From Deinococcus detaillensis (lineage in GTDB: Bacteria > Deinococcota > Deinococci > Deinococcales > Deinococcaceae): DNA of 64,000 nt. The notes below the pieces were generated by a model. That model ran no database searches. It was not told the origin of the DNA and saw nothing but the letters and a program-made list of their open reading frames with translations. Where the stretch lies: assembly GCF_007280555.1 (NCBI RefSeq), contig NZ_VKDB01000003.1, positions 186,001 to 250,000 of the forward strand, written 5' to 3'. A program made the translations under genes and the position numbers. This document shows positions 26,865 to 34,202 of this stretch, in pieces (position 1 is the stretch's first letter; the number at the start of each line of letters is the position of its first letter).

Positions 26865-27809
26865 CTATTTCCCCGCTGCCTTAAACTTTTTGGCGTCCGG
26901 CGAAAAGAGCGCGTCCCAGGTGGCTTTATCGAGGACGCCGCTGGCTTTGAGAGCATTGGCCGTTTGAAAGTCGCTGACGGCTTTGCTGGTGTTGGGGCCG
27001 TACCAACCGTCGCCCACGCCGCCTTTGCCGCCCAAAGTCAGGGCGATGAGGCGGTTTTGGGCCGCCAGCACATCGGAGCCGGAAAGGCGCGGCGTTTTGA
27101 GTTGGAGGCTGCGGCTGAACGGCACTGGCACGGGGCTCTTGGACGCAGTTTGGGGCGGTGTTTTCTTCGCTGTCGTACCAGCGGCGTTGGGCGAGGCGGC
27201 CTGAAAAGTGCCAGTTTTGGGCGCTGGCGTTGCGGTGGCCGGTGAAGTGACAGGCGTTGACGCTGGCGTAGCAGCAGGCGCAGGCTTGGTGATGGTGGTG
27301 GCGGGCTTGGCCGCAGGTGTCGGCGTGGTCACGGCGGAAGCCGGCACAGTAGGAGCGTCCAGATAAATGAGGCTGCGGTCTTTGTTGCTCTCGTCGCTGG
27401 CCACCCGCAAATACACGGTGCCGCCGGGCATCTTGACCCAGTTGAACACCGTGCGCTGATCGTCGCGGCTGCGCCACACCCCGTAGAGGTCGCTGCCCAG
27501 CGCCGAGCTGAGGGAAGAGCGCACCGTTTCCACGTCGCCCTGCACGCCCACACAGCGCTTGTCGGGCGTACCGATGGTTCCGTAAGCCGCCGGGCAATTT
27601 CGCAGTACGCCGTCAAAAGCCTGAGCCACCCGCAGCGCCGCCGCGTTGATGTCGGCGGGCGTCGGCACTGTGACCACTGCAAGAGGATCGGAAGCTGTAG
27701 GCGCGGACGTGGTGGCCGTGGGGGTGACGTTGCTGGCCAAAGCCGCCGACCCAGCCCCGGCCAGCAGCAAGCTGAGAACAAGCGTCACAGGGGCGGCAAA
27801 GTGTTTCAT
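26865..27809 (-). CDS. Secreted peptidoglycan-binding-domain protein
   Basis: The 314-residue protein has a signal peptide (residues 1-25, ending in ALASN), a folded region with two Cys (CPAAYGTIGTPDKRC) at about 75-150, a Thr/Pro/Ala linker and a C-terminal PG_binding_1 domain (VLAAQNRLIALTLGGKGG, DGWYGPNTSKAVSDFQTANA, GVLDKATWDALF). It should attach to the cell wall. AAGGA precedes ATG 27809. No catalytic domain is visible. Confidence 0.8.
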   Translation of the reverse strand: MKHFAAPVTLVLSLLLAGAGSAALASNVTPTATTSAPTASDPLAVVTVPTPADINAAALRVAQAFDGVLRNCPAAYGTIGTPDKRCVGVQGDVETVRSSLSSALGSDLYGVWRSRDDQRTVFNWVKMPGGTVYLRVASDESNKDRSLIYLDAPTVPASAVTTPTPAAKPATTITKPAPAATPASTPVTSPATATPAPKTGTFQAASPNAAGTTAKKTPPQTASKSPVPVPFSRSLQLKTPRLSGSDVLAAQNRLIALTLGGKGGVGDGWYGPNTSKAVSDFQTANALKASGVLDKATWDALFSPDAKKFKAAGK

Positions 27810-27918
27810 AGCTCAATCCTTATCACGCGCCGGTATGTCCACAGTGCAAAGGAAAGCGCTCGGCGTCTCGGCAGTTTTCTCACGTGGCTGTCAGGCGTCT
27901 TGGTACTTAGCGGCGCTC

Positions 27919-27924
27919 TACACT
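27919..27924 (+). promoter_or_regulatory. -10 hexamer TACACT before the thioesterase gene
   Basis: TACACT ends 6 bases before ATG 27931 in the divergent intergenic region. Confidence 0.5.
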
Positions 27925-27930
27925 TGAGTC

Positions 27931-28368
27931 ATGCCTCCCCGCCCGCCGCCGACCCGTGCCGAATACCCAGTCTCTTTACCGCTGCAAACCCGCTGGGCCG
28001 ACAACGACCTTTACGGTCACGTCAACAACGCCGCTTATTACACCTACTTCGATACGGCGGTCAACAGCTACCTCATCCAAGCAGGCGTGCTGGATATCCA
28101 CGCCGGAGACGTGATCGGCTTGATCGTGGAAACCGGCTGCGTTTACTTTGCGCCGCTGGCTTTTCCTGATTCTCTCAGTGTGGGCCTGCGCGTCGCCAAG
28201 CTGGGCCGCAGCAGCGTGCGTTACGAGCTGGCCGTATTCAGAGAAGGTGAGGACACAGCGGCGGCGGCAGCGCATTTTGTTCACGTCTACGTAGACCGCC
28301 AAACCCGCCGCCCGCTTGAAGTTTCGGGAGAGCTGCGGCGGGTGCTGGAGGGGTTATTGGTCGTTTAG
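27931..28368 (+). CDS. 4HBT-family acyl-CoA thioesterase
   Basis: The 145-residue hotdog-fold protein carries the 4-hydroxybenzoyl-CoA-thioesterase motif [21 protein letters not shown], with the catalytic Asp, and [19 protein letters not shown]. It probably hydrolyses short acyl-CoA esters; the substrate is unknown. It converges on the rhodanese gene and the two stop codons share four bases. Confidence 0.88.
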   Translation: MPPRPPPTRAEYPVSLPLQTRWADNDLYGHVNNAAYYTYFDTAVNSYLIQAGVLDIHAGDVIGLIVETGCVYFAPLAFPDSLSVGLRVAKLGRSSVRYELAVFREGEDTAAAAAHFVHVYVDRQTRRPLEVSGELRRVLEGLLVV

Positions 28369-29213
28369 CTTTCTTCGCCCGTCGCCACCGCCCGCGTGTC
28401 GTCGCTGACCCAGTCGCTCCACGATCCGGCGTAGAGCCGCACGCCCGGCCCCGGTTCGCGTCCTGCTACGGCCAGCGCCAGCAAGTTGCCCGCTGCCGAC
28501 ACCCCGCTGCCGCAGTACAGCACCACGTCGCCCGCCGGAAAGCGTGTGGCCTGCTCGTCCGGCGCTTTGAAAGTGCCCCCAGCGCTCAGGCCGCTGGCCC
28601 AATCCCGGTTGACGGCCCCCGGAATGTGCCCGGCTTTTTTGTCCATCGGCTCAGTGTCGCCCCGGTAACGGGGAGCAGCGCGGGAATCGATCAGGGTCAC
28701 GGATTGCGGTAGCGCAGCCACCTCGTCGGCGCTGGCCAGCCAGCCTTGCTGCACGTCGGGCGTGAAGGTGGCGATAGCGTGGGCGGGTTCGTCGGTAATG
28801 ATCTCTCCGCCCGCCGCCAGATAAGCGGGCCAGCCCCCGTCCAGCACCTGCACCTGGGTGTGGCCCAGCCAGCGCAGCAGCCACCAAGCATGGGCGGCGT
28901 AAAAGCCCTGTCCGGTGCTGGGATCATCGTAGATGACCACCTGATGCTCGCCGCCGATGCCCTGCTCGCCCAGCCAATCGGCCAGCGTTTGGGGGTCGGG
29001 CAGTGGGTGACGGCCCCCCGCGCCGCTCGGCTGCACTTCGCCGCTGAGATCAGTCTCCAGGTCAGCAAACACGGCGTTGGGAACGTGGCCCTCCCCGTAA
29101 GCCAGCCGCCCAGACAGCGGATCGGCCAGCGCGTAGCGGGTGTCCAGAACGCGCAACATGGGGTGATCAAGCTGCTTGACGAAATCGGCGGCGCTGATGA
29201 GGGGTGAGGGCAT
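28365..29213 (-). CDS. Tandem-rhodanese sulfurtransferase
   Basis: The 282-residue protein has two rhodanese domains (about 1-140 and 155-275). The second holds the active-site loop [10 protein letters not shown]; the first is inactive, as usual. Other motifs are [10 protein letters not shown] and [23 protein letters not shown] lies between thiosulfate (CRKGV) and 3-mercaptopyruvate (CG[ST]GVT) enzymes and favours the latter. Two TAAACT copies lie before the start. It transfers sulfane sulfur to cyanide or thiols. Confidence 0.92.
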   Translation of the reverse strand: MPSPLISAADFVKQLDHPMLRVLDTRYALADPLSGRLAYGEGHVPNAVFADLETDLSGEVQPSGAGGRHPLPDPQTLADWLGEQGIGGEHQVVIYDDPSTGQGFYAAHAWWLLRWLGHTQVQVLDGGWPAYLAAGGEIITDEPAHAIATFTPDVQQGWLASADEVAALPQSVTLIDSRAAPRYRGDTEPMDKKAGHIPGAVNRDWASGLSAGGTFKAPDEQATRFPAGDVVLYCGSGVSAAGNLLALAVAGREPGPGVRLYAGSWSDWVSDDTRAVATGEES

Positions 29214-29220
29214 AAGTTTA

Positions 29221-29226
29221 AGTTTA
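29221..29226 (-). promoter_or_regulatory. -10 hexamer TAAACT before the rhodanese gene
   Basis: On the minus strand TAAACT ends 7 bases before ATG 29213; a second copy abuts the ATG within a short TTAAAC tandem. Confidence 0.45.
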
Positions 29227-29255
29227 AGTCACCCCACCGGAAAGGCCCGCTTTAT

Positions 29256-29285
29256 TTGCTCATTGGCCTCCTTCTCTGATACACT
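29256..29285 (+). promoter_or_regulatory. Promoter TTGCTC-18-TACACT of the rpsP operon
   Basis: TTGCTC (29256-29261) and TACACT (29280-29285) predict a start near 29292 and a leader of about 110 bases, unlike the leaderless genes around it. Confidence 0.5.
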
Positions 29286-29294
29286 TCTGCGGTG

Positions 29295-29355
29295 CGCTCC
29301 GGCTGGCTGCTGACGGGCGTAAACGACGTCACGAGCGTGGCCCGCCAGAAGAGCG
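29295..29355 (+). promoter_or_regulatory. Nested stem structure in the rpsP leader
   Basis: Three nested pairings are visible: 29295-29299 with 29351-29355 (CGCTC/GAGCG), 29303-29306 with 29345-29348 (CTGG/CCAG) and 29314-29317 with 29341-29344 (CGGG/CCCG). A structured leader before a ribosomal-protein gene could be an autoregulatory site. Confidence 0.35.
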
Positions 29356-29400
29356 GAAGTTGAACCCTCAACGCTTCCCCACCCAAGGAATACAAATAAC

Positions 29401-29646
29401 ATGGTCAAGATTCGCCTTTCCCGCTTTGGTTCGGCCCATAACCCTCACTACCGCATCGTGGTCACCGATGCCCGCCGCCCCCGTGACGGCGGTTACATCG
29501 AAAACCTCGGTCACTATGACCCCCGCAAGACCAGCGAAAACTACGTCAAGGTCAATGTGGAGCGTACCCAGGTCTGGTTGGCCAACGGCGCACAGGCCAC
29601 CGACACCGCCCGCCGCATCCTCAAGACGCAGGGCGTGAAGTTCTAA
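29401..29646 (+). CDS. rpsP: 30S ribosomal protein S16
   Basis: The 81-residue product starts [20 protein letters not shown] and includes [19 protein letters not shown], the S16 signature. It is a primary-binding protein of the 30S body. First gene of a unit with khpA, rimM and trmD, though a terminator follows it and khpA has its own -10 box. AAGGA lies about 12 bases before the ATG. Confidence 0.98.
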   Translation: MVKIRLSRFGSAHNPHYRIVVTDARRPRDGGYIENLGHYDPRKTSENYVKVNVERTQVWLANGAQATDTARRILKTQGVKF

Positions 29647-29666
29647 ACTTTAAGCTGATGAGAAAG

Positions 29667-29693
29667 CCGTCTCCTTCGGGGGGCGGTTTTTTT
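29667..29693 (+). terminator. UUCG-loop intrinsic terminator after rpsP
   Basis: CCGTCTCC (29667-29674), loop TTCG, GGGGGCGG (29679-29686), then T7. It would cut transcription between rpsP and khpA. Confidence 0.85.
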
Positions 29694-29758
29694 ATTGTCT
29701 TGTGGCCCTACTGACCACTCCCTGCCCCTCCGTCATTTCCCCGCAAGACCCGCCGCGC

Positions 29759-29764
29759 TAGAAT
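29759..29764 (+). promoter_or_regulatory. -10 hexamer TAGAAT before khpA
   Basis: TAGAAT lies 7 bases before ATG 29772 and overlaps the in-frame ATG at 29763, which rules out the longer start if this promoter is used. Confidence 0.55.
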
Positions 29765-29771
29765 GCCGCGC

Positions 29772-30008
29772 ATGAGTGATCCCGTGAAGATGGCGCTGTT
29801 TTTGGCGCAAAGTGTCGTTGACCAACCTGCCGCCGTGCGTGCCACTGTGCGCGGCCCCACCATTATGCTGCGGGTCGCGGTCGGCGAGGAAGGCCGAATC
29901 ATCGGGCGGCAGGGCCGAGTCATCAGTGCTATACGCACGCTGGTACGGGCTGCCGACGCGCAGGGCAAGCTGGGCGTTGACCTTGACGCGCCGCGCCGCG
30001 AGCGGTGA
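29772..30008 (+). CDS. khpA: KH-domain RNA-binding protein KhpA
   Basis: The 78-residue product is one KH domain with the GRIIGRQGRVISAIRTLV loop (GxxG = GRQG). KhpA proteins bind many RNAs and commonly sit between rpsP and rimM, as here. Start 29772 is fixed by the -10 hexamer. Its TGA overlaps the GTG of rimM. Confidence 0.92.
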   Translation: MSDPVKMALFLAQSVVDQPAAVRATVRGPTIMLRVAVGEEGRIIGRQGRVISAIRTLVRAADAQGKLGVDLDAPRRER

Positions 30009-30586
30009 GCGCCCCGAATAAACCGGCCCCCGATCAGACCACTTTGGTCGGCACTTTGCTGGGGCCGCACGGCGTGGCGGGGGCCATCAAGTTGCAGGTG
30101 ATCGGCTCGCCGCAGCAGCTCAGCAAGCTCAAGCGCCTGTATATCGGGGAGCTGGGCTGGACGCGTGTGCTGAAATTTGAGCTGCACGGGGCTGGCCCGG
30201 CCATCACGCTGGGCGGCATTTCAGACCGCACCGCCGCCGCAGAGCTGCGTGGCCGGCCCGTCTATGCCCACGACGACGAGTTGCCCGCGCTGCCCGAAGG
30301 CGAATATTACTACCACCAGTTGCGCGGCCTTGAGGTCAAAGACGCCGCCGGAACGGTGCTGGGCGAAGTGACGGACGTGCTGGACGCCGGACATCAAGAT
30401 CTGCTGGTGGTCAAGTCTCAGCGGGGCGGCGGCCTGATTCCGCTGCAAGCGCCGTATGTGAAGATCAACCCCGGCGTGGGCATCCTGCTGACTGAGGACG
30501 CTCCGCTGGGCTTGCTGGGCGAAGAAGCCAGTGACGAAGTGGGCGGGCCAGAAGCGGGCGAGCCGCTCGATGGAGCCGATGAATAA
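30005..30586 (+). CDS. rimM: 16S rRNA-processing / ribosome maturation factor RimM
   Basis: The 193-residue protein has the N-terminal RimM barrel ([20 protein letters not shown]) and a C-terminal PRC barrel ([32 protein letters not shown]). It binds S19 and assists 30S head assembly. GTG start in a GTGA overlap with khpA. The acidic C-terminal tail runs into trmD, whose ATG lies inside its last codons. Confidence 0.95.
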   Translation: MSAPNKPAPDQTTLVGTLLGPHGVAGAIKLQVIGSPQQLSKLKRLYIGELGWTRVLKFELHGAGPAITLGGISDRTAAAELRGRPVYAHDDELPALPEGEYYYHQLRGLEVKDAAGTVLGEVTDVLDAGHQDLLVVKSQRGGGLIPLQAPYVKINPGVGILLTEDAPLGLLGEEASDEVGGPEAGEPLDGADE

Positions 30587-31403
30587 CGCGCCGCAGCTCA
30601 CCTTCAGCGTTCTGACACTTTTTCCCGAATTGCTGCGGCCATTCACCGAAGAAGCGCTGCTGGGCAAAGCGCGGGATAAAGGCTTGCTGGCCTACCGCCT
30701 GATTGATCTGCGGAGCTACGCGGGCAACAAACACAACAAAGTAGACGACTCTCCTTACGGCGGCGGCGCGGGCATGGTCATTCGGGTGGACGTGGTGGCG
30801 CGGGCGTTGCAAGCCCTGAGCGCCGAAGGAAGCGGTACAGATGCGCCGGACGAGGTGATTTTGCTGACTCCAGCGGGGCCGCGCTTCGATCAGCGCACCG
30901 CCGAAGAACTGGCCCGCAAGCGTCATATTGCTCTGTTGTGTGGCCGCTACGAGGGCTTCGACGCCCGCACCGAGTCGCTGGTCACCCGTGAACTGAGCCT
31001 CGGTGACTTCGTAATGATGGGCGGGGAAGCCGCCGCCGCCTGCGTAATGGAAGCGGTGGGCCGCTTGGTGCCGGGTGTGATTGGCGACGAGGCCAGCCAC
31101 CTGCAAGACAGCTTTAGCAGCGGCCTGCTGGACTACCCGGAGTACACCCGCCCGGTCAGTTGGCAAGGCGAGGAAGTACCGCCCGAACTCCTGAGCGGCA
31201 ACCACGCGGCCATTGAGCGCTGGCGGCGGGATCAAGCGCTCGGGCGCACGCTAGAACGCCGCCCCGATTTGTTGCCGGACGCCAACTTGACCCCGCTCGA
31301 CAGCGCCGCGCTGCTGACACTGGGCGTCAGCGCTGAGCAGTTGGAAGTTTGGGGAGCGCCGCCGCCCCCGAAGGTGAAGCGGAAGCGCAAAAGGGGAGAG
31401 TGA
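30579..31403 (+). CDS. trmD: tRNA (guanine-37-N1)-methyltransferase
   Basis: The 274-residue SPOUT enzyme methylates G37 next to the anticodon. Motifs: [58 protein letters not shown] (trefoil-knot SAM site) and [18 protein letters not shown] 30579 overlaps the rimM stop by eight bases; an ATG at 30570 is also possible. The usual last gene rplS is not here; instead a convergent membrane-protein gene ends 4 bases away. Confidence 0.97.
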   Translation: MNNAPQLTFSVLTLFPELLRPFTEEALLGKARDKGLLAYRLIDLRSYAGNKHNKVDDSPYGGGAGMVIRVDVVARALQALSAEGSGTDAPDEVILLTPAGPRFDQRTAEELARKRHIALLCGRYEGFDARTESLVTRELSLGDFVMMGGEAAAACVMEAVGRLVPGVIGDEASHLQDSFSSGLLDYPEYTRPVSWQGEEVPPELLSGNHAAIERWRRDQALGRTLERRPDLLPDANLTPLDSAALLTLGVSAEQLEVWGAPPPPKVKRKRKRGE

Positions 31404-31407
31404 CGCC

Positions 31408-31737
31408 TCAGCGCGTGGGCCGCGTCTGGTGCAAGATGACTTCAGTCCAGTTGGCCGCAATATAGAGCGGCACGAACGAGAGAGCTAGGCTGAGTAGACC
31501 GAGTAGCGCCAAGGCCAAGCCGCCGCCGAAGCCCTCACCGCTCAGCAGTGGCGTGAGCAAACCGCTAGAAAAGAGCAGCGTACTTCCCACGGTGGTCAGG
31601 GCCAGTGCGCCGAGTGTGCCCCACATGCCGCGTGTTCCCAGATCGCGCCGCCCGCGCCAGATCCCCAGGACGAGCACCAGGGCCGCCGCCAGAACGCCGA
31701 AGCTGAGGCCTGCTCCGCTCAGGTTAATGGTATTCAT
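31408..31737 (-). CDS. Unrecognised small membrane protein
   Basis: The 109-residue protein has about three hydrophobic segments (residues 9-25, 42-60, 70-95) separated by a basic loop (WRGRRDLGTRG). No family recognised. TAAACT stands 7 bases before ATG 31737, supporting expression as a real leaderless gene. It is convergent with trmD and downstream of fumC on the same strand, with a 137-base gap in which I see nothing else. Confidence 0.65.
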   Translation of the reverse strand: MNTINLSGAGLSFGVLAAALVLVLGIWRGRRDLGTRGMWGTLGALALTTVGSTLLFSSGLLTPLLSGEGFGGGLALALLGLLSLALSFVPLYIAANWTEVILHQTRPTR

Positions 31738-31744
31738 GACCTGG

Positions 31745-31750
31745 AGTTTA
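31745..31750 (-). promoter_or_regulatory. -10 hexamer TAAACT before the small membrane-protein gene
   Basis: Minus-strand TAAACT, 7 bases from ATG 31737. Confidence 0.5.
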
Positions 31751-31874
31751 GCAAGCTGCTCTACTTGGGCGTCGTTTCGCGGTTGCCGTTTGGCAAGAGC
31801 GTGGAAGAGTCAGGCGCTGGGTCTTGCCAATGCTAACCACGGCACTGTATATCTGTCCAAAGTCGAGCGTTGTC

Positions 31875-33278
31875 TCAGTTCCGCGTCATCTCCAGCGGCA
31901 CGACCCACTTCCCAAATTCTTCCTCGGTCACGTAGCCCAGCGACAGCGCCGCGTCCTTAAGGCTGCTGCCTTCCTTGTGCGCTTTCTTGGCAATGGCGGC
32001 GGCTTTGTCGTAGCCGATGTGCTTGTTGAGCGCCGTCACCTGCATCAGGTTGATGTCGAGGTTGTGCTGAATCTTCTCGCGGTTGGGTTCGATGCCCGCC
32101 GCGCAGTTGTCGTTGAAGGCCAGCGAAGCGTCGCTGATTAGGCGAATGCTTTCCAACACGGCGTGAACCATCACCGGCTTGAAGACATTGAGTTGGAAGT
32201 TGCCCTGCGATCCGGCAAAAGCGACGGTGGCGTCGTTGCCGAACACGCGGGTGGCAACCATCGTCAGCGCCTCACTCTGGGTGGGATTGACCTTGCCCGG
32301 CATGATGCTTGATCCCGGCTCGTTTTCGGGAATGATAATTTCGCCGATGCCGTTGCGCGGCCCCGAAGCCAGCCAGCGCACATCGTTGGCCATTTTCATC
32401 AGTGCGCCCGACAGGGTGCGGATCGCTGCCGAGACTTGCACCAGCGCGTCGTGAGCGCTGAGAGCCGCGAATTTATTTTCAGCCGACTTGAAGGGAAAGC
32501 CAGTTTCCTCTGCGTATTTCTGGGCGGCGAGGTCGCCGAATTTGGGGTGAGCGTTCAGCCCTGTGCCCACCGCTGTACCGCCAATCGCCAGATCATACAG
32601 CCCGGTTTCGGCGTGCTTGACTTCACCCAGCGCGTAGTCGAGCTGCGCCACCCAGCCGCCGATTTCCTGACCCAGCGTGATGGGCGTGGCGTCTTGCAGG
32701 TGGGTGCGGCCTACCTTGACGATGCCCGAAAATTCTTCCGATTTGGCGTGCAGGGTGTCGCGCAACTTGCCGACGCTGCTATACAGCCGCTCGTTGAGTT
32801 CCAGCACCACGGCGATGTGCATGGCAGTGGGGAAGGTGTCGTTGCTGCTCTGGCCCCGGTTGACGTGATCGTTCGGATGCACCGGCTTTTTGCTGCCCAT
32901 CTCGCCGCCCGCCAGTTCGATGGCCCGGTTGCTGATGACTTCGTTGGCGTTCATGTTGCTCTGCGTGCCGCTTCCGGTTTGAAAGACCACCAGCGGAAAG
33001 TGGCTGTCGAGTTTGCCCGAAATCACTTCGGCGGCGGCTCTGACAATCAAGTCGGCCACGTCCTGTGGCAACTCGCCCAGGTCAGCGTTGGCCTGTGCCG
33101 CGCCTTTCTTCAAAATGCCCAATGCCCGCACAATCGGGCGGCCCATCACAAACGTGTCGCGGCCAATCGGGAAATTGTGAATGCTGCGCTCGGTTTGCGC
33201 TCCCCAGTAGCGGTCGGCCTGCACTTCTTGGGTGCCCATTGTGTCGGATTCGGTGCGGGTTTTGGGATTGGAAGTCAT
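31875..33278 (-). CDS. fumC: Class II fumarate hydratase
   Basis: The 467-residue enzyme interconverts fumarate and malate in the TCA cycle without iron-sulfur. It has [55 protein letters not shown] and the superfamily signature [13 protein letters not shown] holding the catalytic Ser. ATG 33278 is preferred over GTG 33284 because TAAACT is 6 bases before it. Confidence 0.97.
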   Translation of the reverse strand: MTSNPKTRTESDTMGTQEVQADRYWGAQTERSIHNFPIGRDTFVMGRPIVRALGILKKGAAQANADLGELPQDVADLIVRAAAEVISGKLDSHFPLVVFQTGSGTQSNMNANEVISNRAIELAGGEMGSKKPVHPNDHVNRGQSSNDTFPTAMHIAVVLELNERLYSSVGKLRDTLHAKSEEFSGIVKVGRTHLQDATPITLGQEIGGWVAQLDYALGEVKHAETGLYDLAIGGTAVGTGLNAHPKFGDLAAQKYAEETGFPFKSAENKFAALSAHDALVQVSAAIRTLSGALMKMANDVRWLASGPRNGIGEIIIPENEPGSSIMPGKVNPTQSEALTMVATRVFGNDATVAFAGSQGNFQLNVFKPVMVHAVLESIRLISDASLAFNDNCAAGIEPNREKIQHNLDINLMQVTALNKHIGYDKAAAIAKKAHKEGSSLKDAALSLGYVTEEEFGKWVVPLEMTRN

Positions 33279-33284
33279 TTCCAC

Positions 33285-33290
33285 AGTTTA
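33285..33290 (-). promoter_or_regulatory. -10 hexamer TAAACT before fumC
   Basis: Minus-strand TAAACT, 6 bases from ATG 33278. Confidence 0.5.
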
Positions 33291-33417
33291 AGGGGTTGTT
33301 GGGAGGTGAGAGCGGTTTGATGCGTAAAAACACCCCCTTTGTCTTGAACAAATGCGACATCTCCGCCCTGTCCCGGTGGCGGATGCGCCAGCGCCCGCCT
33401 TCTGCCAGAGTGGAAGC

Positions 33418-33882
33418 GTGGCTTACCTAGAGTTTTTGCCTGATGCCCGCCTGAGCCATTTGGTGCGGAATTATTTTCAGGGATCTGGGAACTTTCACAG
33501 TGGCCCAGAAGAACACCGCTTTATGCCCGAACGTTTGGTGCGTCTGAGCTTTTCGGTGGGTCAGACCTGGCAGGGTTCCTTGCGGGGCGGGGCGTTGGAG
33601 CTGAGGCCCAGCGCCCTGCTGTCGGGCCTGACCCTCATCCCCTTGCGGGCCGTGTCGCAGGGCGCTTTGATTTCTATTGCCACCCCCGTCGAAGCGCAGG
33701 GACAGGTGCAGGGCGGCGCAGAAACGTTCAGTTCGCTGGCGCAAATCGCTGGGCCGCTCGGTGGCGGGCAGCTCTACTCGCGCCTCGGCCCCGGCGCGAC
33801 CTACGGCGCGGCGGCGGCGCTGGGTGTGGCGGGCGGCACTGGGCTTGCTGCTGCGGCAAAAGCCACTGGTGAGCGGCGCTGA
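33418..33882 (+). pseudogene. Chimera: AraC-regulator N-terminus fused to MFS-transporter C-terminus
   Basis: The open frame codes 154 residues. Residues 1-82 ([49 protein letters not shown]) resemble the N-terminal sensor part of AraC-type regulators. From about residue 84 the sequence ([40 protein letters not shown]) looks like the last membrane helices of an MFS drug/tetracycline-type transporter. Neither the AraC DNA-binding helices nor the rest of a transporter is present. An in-frame deletion joining two genes near 33665 is the simplest explanation. Start GTG 33418 is a guess. Confidence 0.65.
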
Positions 33883-34202
33883 AGCCGACGGGCCATTCTC
33901 CAATCCGGCCTGAGTGCTGGCCGCGTCGGTGGTGGCGGGGAAGTCAGGTTTGGCTTCCTTTGCCTTGTCGGATTGGAACGCACCCGCCCGATTCAGCCAG
34001 CAGCGCCCATAAGCAAGTGCCCTGAACAACGGTGCTCAAACCGTATACTGCCTCCACACCGACTTTGGTCTGCCGCCAAGGTGTTTGGCACGCTGGTCTT
34101 TTTCTGCTTTGGTGCTCAAGTTTGGGTTGATTTCAATGTGCCGACCTGAAAAGCGCAGGAACCGCCGCCGCGCCGCTCAAGACCTCACCTTGGAGAGTAC
34201 CC
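33883..34202. other. Intergenic region, no gene seen
   Basis: About 320 bases between the chimera and the CheB-CheR gene. I see no coding frame I can support on either strand. It holds a TATACT promoter candidate at 34044. Confidence 0.5.
34022..34049 (+). promoter_or_regulatory. Candidate promoter CTGAAC-16-TATACT for the CheB-CheR fusion
   Basis: TATACT (34044-34049) is a strong -10; CTGAAC lies 16 bases upstream. The leader would be about 145 bases. Confidence 0.45.

Noticed and set aside
33427..34029. Minus-strand frame of 200 codons across the AraC-MFS chimera and the following gap
   Set aside because: Low-complexity, Pro/Arg/Ser-rich, no start signal or homology. The plus-strand frame has clear family motifs.
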